Origin: Pseudoalteromonas sp. EB27 | GTDB lineage: Bacteria; Pseudomonadota; Gammaproteobacteria; Enterobacterales; Alteromonadaceae | Direction of reading: 5' to 3' | Assembly (NCBI RefSeq): GCF_001974875.1 | Contig: NZ_MTQD01000002.1 | Location: 186,001 to 250,000, forward strand | Length of the DNA stretch: 64,000 nucleotides | Part shown: one piece after another, positions 1 through 7,677 of the stretch | How the letters are laid out: each line of letters starts with the position of its first letter | Numbering within the stretch: position 1 is the first letter of the stretch | Notes under the pieces: model-generated | What the model saw: only the letters and a program-made list of their open reading frames with translations | What the model was told of the DNA's origin: nothing | Database searches by the model: none | Translations under genes and position numbers: made by a program

Positions 1-1
1 G

Positions 2-139
2 CCAAATGAAGGGCGAAGTGGTGTAGTCGTTAGTTTTATTGCTATGCTAGAGCTCATTAAAGAAGGACTTGTTACCTGTTTGCAAGTAAGCCCTGAGAGC
101 TTAATTTATGTCAGCTTAAGCGAGCAATCCACCCTATAA
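2..139 (+). CDS. scpA: Segregation and condensation protein A, C-terminal end (partial)
   Basis: The last 45 codons of a gene entering from the left edge, ending with TAA at 137-139. The visible residues include VVVSFIAMLELIKEGLV, which resembles the C-terminal winged-helix segment of the kleisin ScpA that binds the SMC head. ScpA works with SMC and ScpB in chromosome compaction and segregation. In related bacteria scpB follows immediately, but here scpB lies near 37.9 kb and a cytochrome gene follows instead. The identification rests on a short tail, so it is moderately sure; the distant scpB-rluB block supports it only indirectly. Confidence 0.68.
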   Translation, partial: PNEGRSGVVVSFIAMLELIKEGLVTCLQVSPESLIYVSLSEQSTL

Positions 140-192
140 ACTTATCTGTTTAATCCTCTCCTTTTAAAACTGACTTTGAATATCAAAGTTCT

Positions 193-206
193 GTGCGTAT
201 ACGCAC
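193..206. promoter_or_regulatory. Perfect 14-bp palindrome upstream of cytochrome b561
   Basis: GTGCGTATACGCAC is perfectly self-complementary and lies 79 bp before the cytochrome b561 start codon. A second inverted repeat (GTAAATG, 7-base spacer, CATTTAC) follows at 218-238, and a TATATT hexamer at 249-254 could be the -10 box. No T-run follows, so this is more likely an operator than a terminator. The regulator is unknown. Confidence 0.4.
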
Positions 207-284
207 GTAAAGTGTTTGTAAATGTTATTTTCATTTACGGCTGTGCACTATATTGTAGCGTCATAGCATTATAGGAAATCACAC

Positions 285-836
285 ATGTTTAAAAATACAC
301 CGTCATCATACGGGCTTGTCGCCATTATTTTACATTGGCTCATGGCGCTGACTATTTTTGGCTTGTTTGGTTTGGGCTTATATATGGTTGAGCTTACTTA
401 TTACGATAGCTGGTATAAAGGCTCGCTCGATTTACATAAGAGCATTGGTATTACGCTTGTGGCCGTATTTTTATTTAGAATTTTATGGCGTGCTTTATCT
501 ACACAACCCAAACCATTAGGTGAAAGTAAAGGCATAAACCAATTAGCGCATACGGCGCATATTGCTATGTATATTATTTTGGCCGTTATTGTTGTTGCAG
601 GGTATTTGATATCAACCGCAGACGGACGTCCAATAGAAGTGTTTACATTATTTAACGTATCAGCGCTTGATTTTGCTTTTGATGACCAAGCCGATATTGC
701 AGGAAAAGTACATTATTATGGTGCATGCACATTAATAGGGTTTGCAGTACTTCATGCACTAGGGGCGTTAAAACATCACTTTATCGATAAAGATAAAACC
801 TTAATCAGAATGATCAAACCATTAAAGGATGATTAA
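285..836 (+). CDS. Cytochrome b561 family membrane protein
   Basis: A 183-residue protein with four predicted membrane segments, of the YceJ/CybB type. These small di-heme b cytochromes shuttle electrons at the inner membrane, probably with ubiquinol. Candidate heme-ligand histidines appear near residue 17 (LHWLM), in DLHKSIG, in the AHTAHIAMY segment and in [11 protein letters not shown]. The start has TAGGAAAT just upstream. The stop lies one base before the YceI start at 838, so the two are one transcription unit. The yceJ-yceI pairing is conserved in many proteobacteria. Family assignment is firm, the physiological electron partner is not. Confidence 0.9.
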   Translation: MFKNTPSSYGLVAIILHWLMALTIFGLFGLGLYMVELTYYDSWYKGSLDLHKSIGITLVAVFLFRILWRALSTQPKPLGESKGINQLAHTAHIAMYIILAVIVVAGYLISTADGRPIEVFTLFNVSALDFAFDDQADIAGKVHYYGACTLIGFAVLHALGALKHHFIDKDKTLIRMIKPLKDD

Positions 837-837
837 A

Positions 838-1419
838 ATGAAAAAACTATTAGTAAGCACAGCCGTTTCGGCTGCAATGATGTTATCGGCAACAGCCGCT
901 AATGCAGCTGATTATGTAATTGATACAAAAGGTGGGCACGCGTCTGTTAACTTTAAAATTAAACACCTAGGTTACAGCTGGTTATATGGTCGCTTTAATA
1001 CTTTTGACGGCACATTTAGTTATGATGCTAAAAACCCTGATGCATCAAAGATTATGGTAAATATTGATACCACAAGCCTTGATTCTAACCATGCAGAGCG
1101 TGATAAGCACTTACATGGTAAAGATTTTTTAAATGTGGATAAATACCCAAAAGCGACATTTAAAAGCACGAGCATTAAATTTGATGAAGATGGTGAAGAG
1201 GCCGACGTAACCGGCGAATTTACGCTGCATGGCGTAACTAACACTATTACCTTTGAAATAGATAAAGTTGGCGAAGGTAAAGATCCGTGGGGCGGCTATC
1301 GCGTAGGTTTTGAGGGCGAAACCAGCCTTAAACTTACCGATTACGGTATTGATTACAACTTAGGACCTGCATCTACTCATGTTGATATTATTTTATCAAT
1401 AGAAGGCGTTCGTCAGTAA
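838..1419 (+). CDS. YceI family periplasmic lipid-binding protein
   Basis: A 193-residue secreted protein of the YceI/lipocalin-like fold, which binds polyisoprenoid or similar amphiphilic lipids in the periplasm. A signal peptide (residues 1-23, ending ATAANA) is followed by the family core: [40 protein letters not shown] and the closing [10 protein letters not shown]. An in-frame ATG at 829 overlaps the upstream cytochrome gene, but AAAGG at 824-828 is correctly spaced for 838, which also begins the signal peptide. It is co-transcribed with cytochrome b561 and followed by a strong terminator. Confidence 0.92.
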   Translation: MKKLLVSTAVSAAMMLSATAANAADYVIDTKGGHASVNFKIKHLGYSWLYGRFNTFDGTFSYDAKNPDASKIMVNIDTTSLDSNHAERDKHLHGKDFLNVDKYPKATFKSTSIKFDEDGEEADVTGEFTLHGVTNTITFEIDKVGEGKDPWGGYRVGFEGETSLKLTDYGIDYNLGPASTHVDIILSIEGVRQ

Positions 1420-1435
1420 TACCATTATTAAATAT

Positions 1436-1465
1436 AAAAACGCCACTTACTGTGGCGTTTTTTTT
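1436..1465 (+). terminator. Rho-independent terminator after yceI
   Basis: CGCCAC and GTGGCG form a 6-bp stem with a 5-base loop, flanked by A5 and followed by T8. It closes the b561-yceI unit. The A-run makes it usable from the opposite strand too, where the solute-binding gene converges. Confidence 0.9.
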
Positions 1466-1503
1466 GCTTAACAGAAACTCAAATTAAGCGACTTCGAATT
1501 TGC

Positions 1504-2346
1504 TTATTTTGCGCTATTAATACGTGACTGTAATAGCGGCCTTAAATGCTTAGGTAACCAGCGCATGAGCAAATCGTTATAAGCCTGCGTTTTTTTAATG
1601 ACTTTGAGCTGCTCATTAAGAATGGCAATGTCTTCTGCGCCTTGCTCGTTTTTAGTACAGCCAATAAAACCATAACTTAACGCGGGTGATTCGGTTAATG
1701 GACGTTGCGTTAAATTTTCTGCAAAGTGCATTGATTTAGCTAAATAGTAATGCTCGCTTGGGTAACCCAGCAAAATATCAATTCGTTTTAGGTTAAGCAT
1801 ATATGTAAGGCTCGCTAGGCTATCGCGGGTTGGTCTAATTACTAAATCTATATTGGGCGTACTGTTTATTAATGTATCTATCTCTTGGCCATAAGAGCGG
1901 CTCATAGAGACTCCAAGAGTTAGTTTTTTATCTTGTATTAAATCCAATAACGAGACTTCATTTGAGTCCGCTATATTTAGCGCTTTGGCTAATCTCTTGT
2001 GCATGGCAATTGAAGGTGAAAGACCCGTTGTTGAGCTCTCGTCTGTAAAGTAAATATACTTTTTTCTGTAATCGTTTTTATAAAGCGATAGTGCGCACGT
2101 ATTGTGTGAATTATTAGACAGTTCTTGAATTACTTTACCTGAGGGAATAAGCATTCGATTAAAGGTAATATTAGGCAGTTGTTTTTCAAGTAATGAAATT
2201 ATGCTTTCGTCGCGGCCTTGGTGTTGATATTGGCCATTTAAAATATAGTAGGGTGCAAAGTCATGCGCTAGCCAGTTTATGGTTCTCGCATTACTTATTG
2301 GGCTCAAACTGAAAAAGAGTAAAAAGGTTAAAAATATACGGAGCAT
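1504..2346 (-). CDS. Periplasmic solute-binding-like protein (SBP_bac_3 type)
   Basis: A 280-residue exported protein with an N-terminal signal peptide (about residues 1-20, ending ISNA) followed by a class II periplasmic binding fold resembling amino-acid binding proteins (INWLAHDFAPYYI; later RIDILLGYPSEHYYL). Such lone proteins are common in Alteromonadales and need not belong to an ABC transporter; no permease or ATPase gene is adjacent. Ligand unknown. It converges with yceI. The ribosome site before ATG is weak. The fold assignment is reasonable; a sensor or transport role is not decided. Confidence 0.7.
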   Translation of the reverse strand: MLRIFLTFLLFFSLSPISNARTINWLAHDFAPYYILNGQYQHQGRDESIISLLEKQLPNITFNRMLIPSGKVIQELSNNSHNTCALSLYKNDYRKKYIYFTDESSTTGLSPSIAMHKRLAKALNIADSNEVSLLDLIQDKKLTLGVSMSRSYGQEIDTLINSTPNIDLVIRPTRDSLASLTYMLNLKRIDILLGYPSEHYYLAKSMHFAENLTQRPLTESPALSYGFIGCTKNEQGAEDIAILNEQLKVIKKTQAYNDLLMRWLPKHLRPLLQSRINSAK

Positions 2347-2400
2347 TACAACAGCTACCAGTAATTATTATTGTAAAACTATTGTAACCAATAAAGAGCT

Positions 2401-2432
2401 AAAAAGTAAAATGCCAGCAACGAGGCTGGCAT
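2401..2432 (-). terminator. Terminator after the 55-aa gene (minus strand)
   Basis: ATGCCAGC and GCTGGCAT form a perfect 8-bp stem around a 6-base loop. Read on the minus strand it runs into TTTTACTTTTT, placing it about 50 bp after the small gene at 2485-2652. This supports that small gene being transcribed. Confidence 0.75.
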
Positions 2433-2484
2433 AATATCTTATCAATAATTGCAATAATAAAAGGCAATTAAAGTTATGTGTTGT

Positions 2485-2652
2485 TTAGTTAGCTTTTAGC
2501 CACTTAACAAACTGGCGCGCATCACTCGCTTTTTGAAACAATGCATTTTTTAAACCTTGCGTATCACTAAAGATTACACGATGTTTGTTTACTGAAATTG
2601 ATTGCACTGGATGTGCGATTTGGATCATAGACCCATTATATTTATAAGACAT
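2485..2652 (-). CDS. Small hypothetical protein, 55 aa
   Basis: A 55-codon frame beginning MSYKYNGSMIQIAHPV and ending QFVKWLKAN, with no signal peptide or membrane segment. It is followed by a convincing terminator (2401-2432) and preceded by an AT-rich region with a weak GTGAG motif. The mixed basic/hydrophobic composition is consistent with a small folded protein. I do not recognise the family. The terminator and the sensible residue composition are the main evidence. Confidence 0.5.
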   Translation of the reverse strand: MSYKYNGSMIQIAHPVQSISVNKHRVIFSDTQGLKNALFQKASDARQFVKWLKAN

Positions 2653-3022
2653 AATAAAACTCACTTTATTCTTGTTATTTATTCTGCGCTATATTTTTAT
2701 AGCAAATTGCAGTTAATAAATTAACGATGTTGTGTTTAGCTTCATTACAGTGTTGACGATCTTTATGACACTTTTGCGATGATAGTAAAAAATCATCTCG
2801 GTATTATTCAAGGGGTTCTCGCCGTACAATAACTTAGCTTTCAAATATACGTTTTGCGGGGCTTACTGGATCAGGGTAAATGGTTAACCGCGGCGGTTTC
2901 TTTAAACCAGAGAGGGAAGGTAACTTATATATAAATTGTGTGCAAGCTATTTTTGTAAAAATATTTATAATAAATCTTATCAACTGCTTACAATAGCCAT
3001 TTTTAGTTACCAAAGGATAAGT
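2653..3022. other. Intergenic region with an unexplained GC-rich patch
   Basis: 370 bp between the divergent 55-aa gene and the hydrolase-like gene. Most is AT-rich, but about 2812-2920 is richer in GC and carries nested inverted repeats (GGTTAACC; GGTTT-CTTT-AAACC). A possible promoter -35 box, TTGACG, lies at about 2754. I see no frame, tRNA or recognised riboswitch here. The patch could be a structured leader or small RNA, or a remnant. Confidence 0.3.
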
Positions 3023-3574
3023 ATGAATTACCTAATAGTGAGTGATATTTATGGTTTAACCCCTGCTTTAAGAAGGTTATCACAGGCAATTAGTCCAAAT
3101 ATAGTTATTGTTGACCCTTTCAATAACAAGATTCAAGTCATTGAAAATGAACAAGATAGTTATAATAATTTTATGCAGCAGTGTGGCCATGATAAATACA
3201 CCGACAAACTTCAAAAATGCTTTGAAGGCTTAAAAGTGCCAACCACGTGTATTGCTTTTAGTGCAGGGGCAAGTGCAGCATGGCGGGCACAGTTATTAAC
3301 AGGCAATACACACCTTAAAAAGTTAATTGGCTTTTATCCGTCGCAAATTAGACATAATTTAAATTTAAGCGCAAAAGTACCCTGTGAGTTCATATTTCCA
3401 GCAAGTGAGGGGCACTTTAATGTTGATGAAGTTATTAAAGCTTTAAGCACCAAAGCGGATGTTAAGTGCTATAAAACCAATTTTTCGCATGGTTTTATGA
3501 ATGAGTGTTCAACTAATTTTAATGCGCAAGGACTGGTTGAATATAGTAACTATATAAAACAGAGCAGCTTTTAA
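3023..3574 (+). CDS. Alpha/beta-hydrolase-like protein (dienelactone hydrolase type)
   Basis: A 183-residue cytoplasmic protein with features of the dienelactone-hydrolase group: an early beta strand (MNYLIVSDIYGLTPAL), a nucleophile elbow AFSAGASAAW near residues 79-88, and a C-terminal SHGFMNE where the catalytic histidine is expected. The elbow has Ser in place of the family Cys and Ala in place of the first Gly. The start at 3023 is chosen because AAAGGA lies 5 bp upstream and the encoded strand begins there; an upstream in-frame start at 2936 adds a non-conserved extension. Its stop overlaps the stop of the convergent metalloprotease. Substrate unknown. Confidence 0.65.
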   Translation: MNYLIVSDIYGLTPALRRLSQAISPNIVIVDPFNNKIQVIENEQDSYNNFMQQCGHDKYTDKLQKCFEGLKVPTTCIAFSAGASAAWRAQLLTGNTHLKKLIGFYPSQIRHNLNLSAKVPCEFIFPASEGHFNVDEVIKALSTKADVKCYKTNFSHGFMNECSTNFNAQGLVEYSNYIKQSSF

Positions 3575-4374
3575 AGCGTGTTTAGCTGCTCTTCACTAAT
3601 ATCAGGAAAATCAGTACGAGTATTATATTTTGCATATAGCGTTGAAAAAATGCTACTACCGGATAGCTTATCTAACTCTTTTATAAATGTTTTAGCATTT
3701 GAACGAGCGGGTCTACAGCATACTTGATACTGTTTTATTATACCCGCCACAGATAACCCTTGTTTTTGTAGCTCTAAATCAGCCTGGGCAAAAAAAGCTG
3801 CACCAGTCCAATAAACACGTTGTTGGGCACGTTGTTTCCACATATCAGCAGAGAGCTTATTAAGTGGCTGTGTTTTAGTTTTGGCTTGCAGGCGGGCACG
3901 ATCAAATCCTGCATTTAAACGTTGTACAAACTGCGGCTGGGTAATTATACCGCTGTCACGCATTATTACGTTTTGCATATAACTGGCAAAACCCTCACTT
4001 AGCCAAAAACCGGAGTAGGGAAGTAGCGGCAAGTATAAATGCGAAAGTTCATGGTATAGCGTCCAATCTTTAGTGAATGCATTTAGACTAGCGTAGCGAT
4101 CTATATGTAGTTCAAGCCCATCGGGGTTATTGCGTTTAACTGTAGCCCAAGGCACAGGCTCAAAAGCAAAATATTGTGGTTTTAAATAAATAGGCAATGT
4201 GGTTTGTTTTAAAGGTCCCAGTGTATTTTGTGTTTTTTCAACACTTTGATTAACCCATGTAGATACTGTGTTTTGAGCATTACTTGAGAGCGAGCTAAGG
4301 TTATGTATGACTACTTCAAGGGCTAATGCGTTAAAAGAGCTAATTGATAGTAGCAGTACAAAAAAGAATTTCAT
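3571..4374 (-). CDS. Exported zinc metallopeptidase, Peptidase_MA-like
   Basis: A 267-residue secreted protein. Residues 1-19 form a signal peptide (MKFFFVLLLSISSFNALA). The zinc-site motif HELSH is followed 14 residues later by the glutamate of WLSEGFASY, the gluzincin pattern of the Peptidase_MA group; M1 aminopeptidases have an 18-residue gap. Catalytic and zinc-binding residues are therefore present. The rest is alpha-helical. The longer reading frame starting at 4431 would put a non-signal extension before the leader, so 4374 is preferred. Probably a periplasmic peptidase of unknown substrate. It converges with the hydrolase-like gene, stops overlapping by 4 bp. Confidence 0.75.
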   Translation of the reverse strand: MKFFFVLLLSISSFNALALEVVIHNLSSLSSNAQNTVSTWVNQSVEKTQNTLGPLKQTTLPIYLKPQYFAFEPVPWATVKRNNPDGLELHIDRYASLNAFTKDWTLYHELSHLYLPLLPYSGFWLSEGFASYMQNVIMRDSGIITQPQFVQRLNAGFDRARLQAKTKTQPLNKLSADMWKQRAQQRVYWTGAAFFAQADLELQKQGLSVAGIIKQYQVCCRPARSNAKTFIKELDKLSGSSIFSTLYAKYNTRTDFPDISEEQLNTL

Positions 4375-4562
4375 TAAAATGCTCCACTGTAATTTAATAA
4401 CTGGTACGAAAATCCTAATATACAAGACCAACTAAATGGATAAATAATCACGCCTAATTCTTTATTTTTTAAAATGATAGTAACTATAAAAGTACAAATA
4501 CAGACACTCCTAGCTAAGCATGGTTTAATCAATTAATCGTTATTTTAAGTTAGGTTTTAGCC

Positions 4563-5831
4563 ATGACGTATCAGCATATTCAAGTTCCTGAGCACGGCCA
4601 AAATATCACTATTGATGCACAAGGAGACTGGCAAATACCGTTAGAACCTATCATAGCTTTTATTGATGGCGATGGCGTGGGTCTAGATGTTATGCCGGTA
4701 ATGCGCCACGTTGTTGATAGTGCAATTGAGCATTGCTATAAAAGCGCACGGAAAATTCATTGGATGCAAGTTTATAATGGCGAGCAGGCCGCAAAGCTGT
4801 ATGACGGTGATTGGTTTCCACAAGAAACAATTAACGCAGTACGTGCCTGTAAAATTGCCATAAAAGGGCCGTTAACCACACCACTGGGTGGTGGATTTCG
4901 ATCGCTTAATGTTGCACTCAGGCAAGAAATGGATTTGTTTGTAAATATGCGCACTATAAAAGGCTTTAGCGCACTTCCTTCTCCTTTAAAAAATCCTTTT
5001 TTAACAAACATAGCAGTACTTCGTGATAGCAGCGAAGACGTGTACTCAGGTATTGAGTGGCAAGCAGGCAGTGTAGAAAGCGAAAAAATGCTCGATTTTT
5101 TATGTGAGGAAATGGGTGTAACCCGGTTAAGGTTTTCACAAGAGTGCGGAATTGGTATTAAAAATATATCCAAAGAAGGCTCTGAGCGATTAGTACGTTA
5201 TGCCATTAACTATGCAATAAAAAACGATAGTGAATCGTTAACGCTAGTGCATAAAGGCAATGTACTTAAATTTACCGATGGGGCATTTAAGCGTTGGGGG
5301 TTTGCACTAGCACAAAACGAATTTAATGCCACTGCACATGAAAATGGGCGTTGGTTGCAAATAGAGCGAACACATCAAGCGCCCTTAATTATTAAAGAAG
5401 TCATAGCCGATAACATGCTGCAGCAATGTTTAATGCACCCAGAGCAATTTGATGTAGTGGTGACGACTAACCAAAACGGTGATTTTTTAGCGGATATGCT
5501 CAGTGCACAAGTTGGCGGTGTTGGCATAATGCCCGCTGCAAATTTAAATAACGATGTTGCATTTTTTGAGCCTACGCATGGCACGTTTGAACGTATAGCA
5601 GGGCAAAATAAAGCAAACCCCAGCAGTAGTATTTTAAGTGCGGTATTAATGCTTAAATTTATGGGGTGGAACGAAGCCGCACTACTCATAGAAAATGCGT
5701 TAGAGCAAACATTTAAAAGCGGTGAAGTAACCTTTGATTTAGCGCAAGAACACACCGATAACTCACGAATTCATAACTCGACAACCTTAACTTGTACTGG
5801 CTTTGCAAAGAAGGTTATCGAGCACTTTTAA
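4563..5831 (+). CDS. icd: Isocitrate dehydrogenase (decarboxylating), E. coli Icd type
   Basis: A 422-residue homodimeric-type isocitrate dehydrogenase converting isocitrate to 2-oxoglutarate and CO2 in the TCA cycle. Substrate-site features are intact: Ser114 in RSLNVALRQ (E. coli Ser113, the AceK phosphorylation site), Tyr161 in SSEDVYSGIEW, Lys231 in LVHKGN. The coenzyme site differs from the NADP enzyme: E. coli Lys344, Tyr345, Val351, Tyr391 and Arg395 are Arg, Ile, Ala, Phe and Gln here. Ile345 and Ala351 are typical of NAD enzymes. NADP use is therefore not certain. Monocistronic, with no clear ribosome site directly before ATG. The AceK gene lies 2.9 kb downstream. Confidence 0.93.
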   Translation: MTYQHIQVPEHGQNITIDAQGDWQIPLEPIIAFIDGDGVGLDVMPVMRHVVDSAIEHCYKSARKIHWMQVYNGEQAAKLYDGDWFPQETINAVRACKIAIKGPLTTPLGGGFRSLNVALRQEMDLFVNMRTIKGFSALPSPLKNPFLTNIAVLRDSSEDVYSGIEWQAGSVESEKMLDFLCEEMGVTRLRFSQECGIGIKNISKEGSERLVRYAINYAIKNDSESLTLVHKGNVLKFTDGAFKRWGFALAQNEFNATAHENGRWLQIERTHQAPLIIKEVIADNMLQQCLMHPEQFDVVVTTNQNGDFLADMLSAQVGGVGIMPAANLNNDVAFFEPTHGTFERIAGQNKANPSSSILSAVLMLKFMGWNEAALLIENALEQTFKSGEVTFDLAQEHTDNSRIHNSTTLTCTGFAKKVIEHF

Positions 5832-5843
5832 ATACATCCATTA

Positions 5844-6275
5844 TTAAGCTGCTGAAGCAGTTTTTACTCTGTGCATACAAGGGCGGTTGGTTAACTGCGC
5901 TGCACGATGATAAATCTCATGTGCCTCAGGTTCATCGCACTGAGTACCACTAAGCGTATCCATTAATGCAACAACAATAATTGCAGGAACCTGGCAGCAA
6001 TATTCGTCTAAAACGGCTTCCGTAGTTTGTGCATCAACATGGCAAAGTGGATGATTTTTAAGTTGGTATGCGTTTAATAATGTATCTACCTCTAATACAT
6101 CATTAGGTTGATGTTTTGTTTTGCGGCATTTACAACCAAACTCATCAACTAAAGTAGCTAATGCTTGGTAAGTTTCAGTGGTGTTAGCTTTAGTGCATAA
6201 CTGCTCTTCAATGAACTGATGCAAGTTAGCATCGATGAATAATCCATCTTGGCGTGTGAAAGAAGTTGTTGTCAT
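5844..6275 (-). CDS. Cysteine-rich hypothetical protein
   Basis: A 143-residue cytoplasmic protein with eight cysteines, several paired or closely spaced (FGCKCRK, EYCCQVP), and many His, Asp and Glu residues. This could suit metal or Fe-S binding, or redox activity, but no family motif is recognised. AAGAG sits 8 bp before the start. It ends 12 bp from the icd stop, convergent. An upstream region of more than 400 bp without genes probably carries its promoter. Hypothetical; the frame is supported by length, ribosome site and biased composition. Confidence 0.6.
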   Translation of the reverse strand: MTTTSFTRQDGLFIDANLHQFIEEQLCTKANTTETYQALATLVDEFGCKCRKTKHQPNDVLEVDTLLNAYQLKNHPLCHVDAQTTEAVLDEYCCQVPAIIVVALMDTLSGTQCDEPEAHEIYHRAAQLTNRPCMHRVKTASAA

Positions 6276-6691
6276 AATAATTACTCTTAGTTTGTTGGCT
6301 TAACTTCACTCTAGCGCTAAGTGTATTATTAATAAAATTGTTGTTTTCAATAACTGATATTGATTTTATCAATAATAAGATTTAATGGTTAATAGAATGC
6401 TGAAACAACCTTAAATAATGCCAATTAATTTGGTGAAAATTCGTGGCAGCGTGCACAAAACTGGAACAAGGGAAACAATAGAGGTATCGAGAAAATATAT
6501 TAATTAATTGTTTTTATTGAACTTTAATTATTTCATGAAGTTGGTACTAAGCTTGCAAATCATACAGTGTAGGTACATTCCTATTTCTACTACCCCAAAA
6601 GCGCCATGGTATTTTCCCAAAGTTGAATACCATGGCGCTTTTTTATTTTTCGCGTGTATTTTATTTAGCCTTAGCAATAACAGTAGTAATG
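6276..6691. other. Intergenic region, AT-rich, with one strong hairpin
   Basis: 416 bp between two minus-strand genes. Apart from the 17-bp hairpin at 6597-6642, it holds a short TAGCGCTA palindrome near 6313 and AT-rich sequence likely to include the promoter of the cysteine-rich gene. A 64-codon frame at 6508-6702 runs through the hairpin and is not credible. Confidence 0.4.
6597..6642. terminator. 17-bp perfect hairpin, probable terminator
   Basis: AAAAGCGCCATGGTATT is repeated as its exact complement 12 bases later, giving a 17-bp perfect stem with T-runs on both sides. It lies just after the stop of the small membrane protein (minus strand), the likely client. The stem is unusually long and perfect compared with other terminators in this window. 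Confidence 0.75.
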
Positions 6692-6898
6692 TTAAATTTT
6701 AACAAAGTAGGGAATGGCAACTAAAATAGCGCCTACAATAAGCAACATACTTACACTGGTCATAAAGTACGGAAACACTAATAACGATAAACCAATACAA
6801 AGTGGTACTACGGCTTTTTTTCTTCGCCCGTAAGTAAGGTAGCCAATACCTATGCCACCAAATAAAACACTCCATGCAATTATTGATGCACTATCCAT
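6692..6898 (-). CDS. Small two-helix membrane protein
   Basis: A 68-residue protein with hydrophobic helices at about residues 5-22 and 30-66 (likely two or three spans), separated by a basic GRRKKA turn that should lie in the cytoplasm. Small proteins of this look are conserved in marine gammaproteobacteria without known function. An AGG precedes the start by about 9 bp, and a strong hairpin follows the stop. No partner is evident from the neighbours. Confidence 0.6.
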   Translation of the reverse strand: MDSASIIAWSVLFGGIGIGYLTYGRRKKAVVPLCIGLSLLVFPYFMTSVSMLLIVGAILVAIPYFVKI

Positions 6899-7034
6899 TT
6901 ATAAATTACCTATTAAAAATACTGTTTCTGAATTTTTATATTATTAGTGCTATTTGTTAAAGGAGGAAAGTTAAGTGCTTTAATAATTTCAGCTTCAATA
7001 GCATAAGGTTTTAAAGTACAGCAAAGGCCTGAGG

Positions 7035-7403
7035 TTAGTCATTTTTACTTTCATATTTAAACTCGAATGAAATTATTGCAGCCAATATACCTCCAGACGC
7101 TAATATAGCAGCGCTAAATAACATCTCCCATAATAATTTTTTCAATAGTAGAGTCTGATGAATATTTGTAAAAATTACGCTCCAAGTTTGTTTAAAGTTG
7201 TATAAATTAACAACTTCATGAACATCATATACAAAAGTACCTAACCCATTCAAAAAGTATGCAAGAGCTATATAAACAAAAAGTCGTGCAGTAAATAAGA
7301 GAGTTTTTAAATTGTCAGTTTCAACTTTAGAGAAAGGAAGAAAGCTAATTTTGGTGGCCTTACTCATTATAAGTGAACACTTTAAATATAAGTATTGGTA
7401 CAT
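7035..7403 (-). CDS. Hypothetical membrane protein, 122 aa
   Basis: A 122-residue protein with hydrophobic stretches at about 42-56 (FVYIALAYFLNGLG) and 92-112 (LFSAAILASGGILAAII), so probably two membrane spans with both ends inside. TGGA lies 5 bp before the ATG at 7403; a second in-frame ATG at 7367 has no ribosome site but would remove the first 12 residues. Family not recognised. Flanking genes are unrelated and it is locally very AT-rich, so it may be a lineage-specific orphan. Confidence 0.5.
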   Translation of the reverse strand: MYQYLYLKCSLIMSKATKISFLPFSKVETDNLKTLLFTARLFVYIALAYFLNGLGTFVYDVHEVVNLYNFKQTWSVIFTNIHQTLLLKKLLWEMLFSAAILASGGILAAIISFEFKYESKND

Positions 7404-7677
7404 AAAATTCCATTTTTTAATATGTCGTAGATTCTTGATAACGAGTATCTAAAGTTATTGGCTTTATATTACTAATTAAGAATAACCCAGTACCTATTTT
7501 GATTCAATTCTTTAGCGAACATTGTATTTGAGTTGGAATTCTAGTTTTCACTAGGTAATTTCTAACTCAATGTATTTAAAATGCTGACCAAGCTACCAGC
7601 TCAAAACCTGATGATTCAGTACATAGCACTGGCTTTCGCGTTAGGCTCTTGAGCATTAATTAAATGCTTACTCTTAA

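Noticed and set aside
6508..6702. 64-codon frame on the plus strand
   Set aside because: It reads through the 17-bp terminator hairpin and has no ribosome site or protein-like composition.
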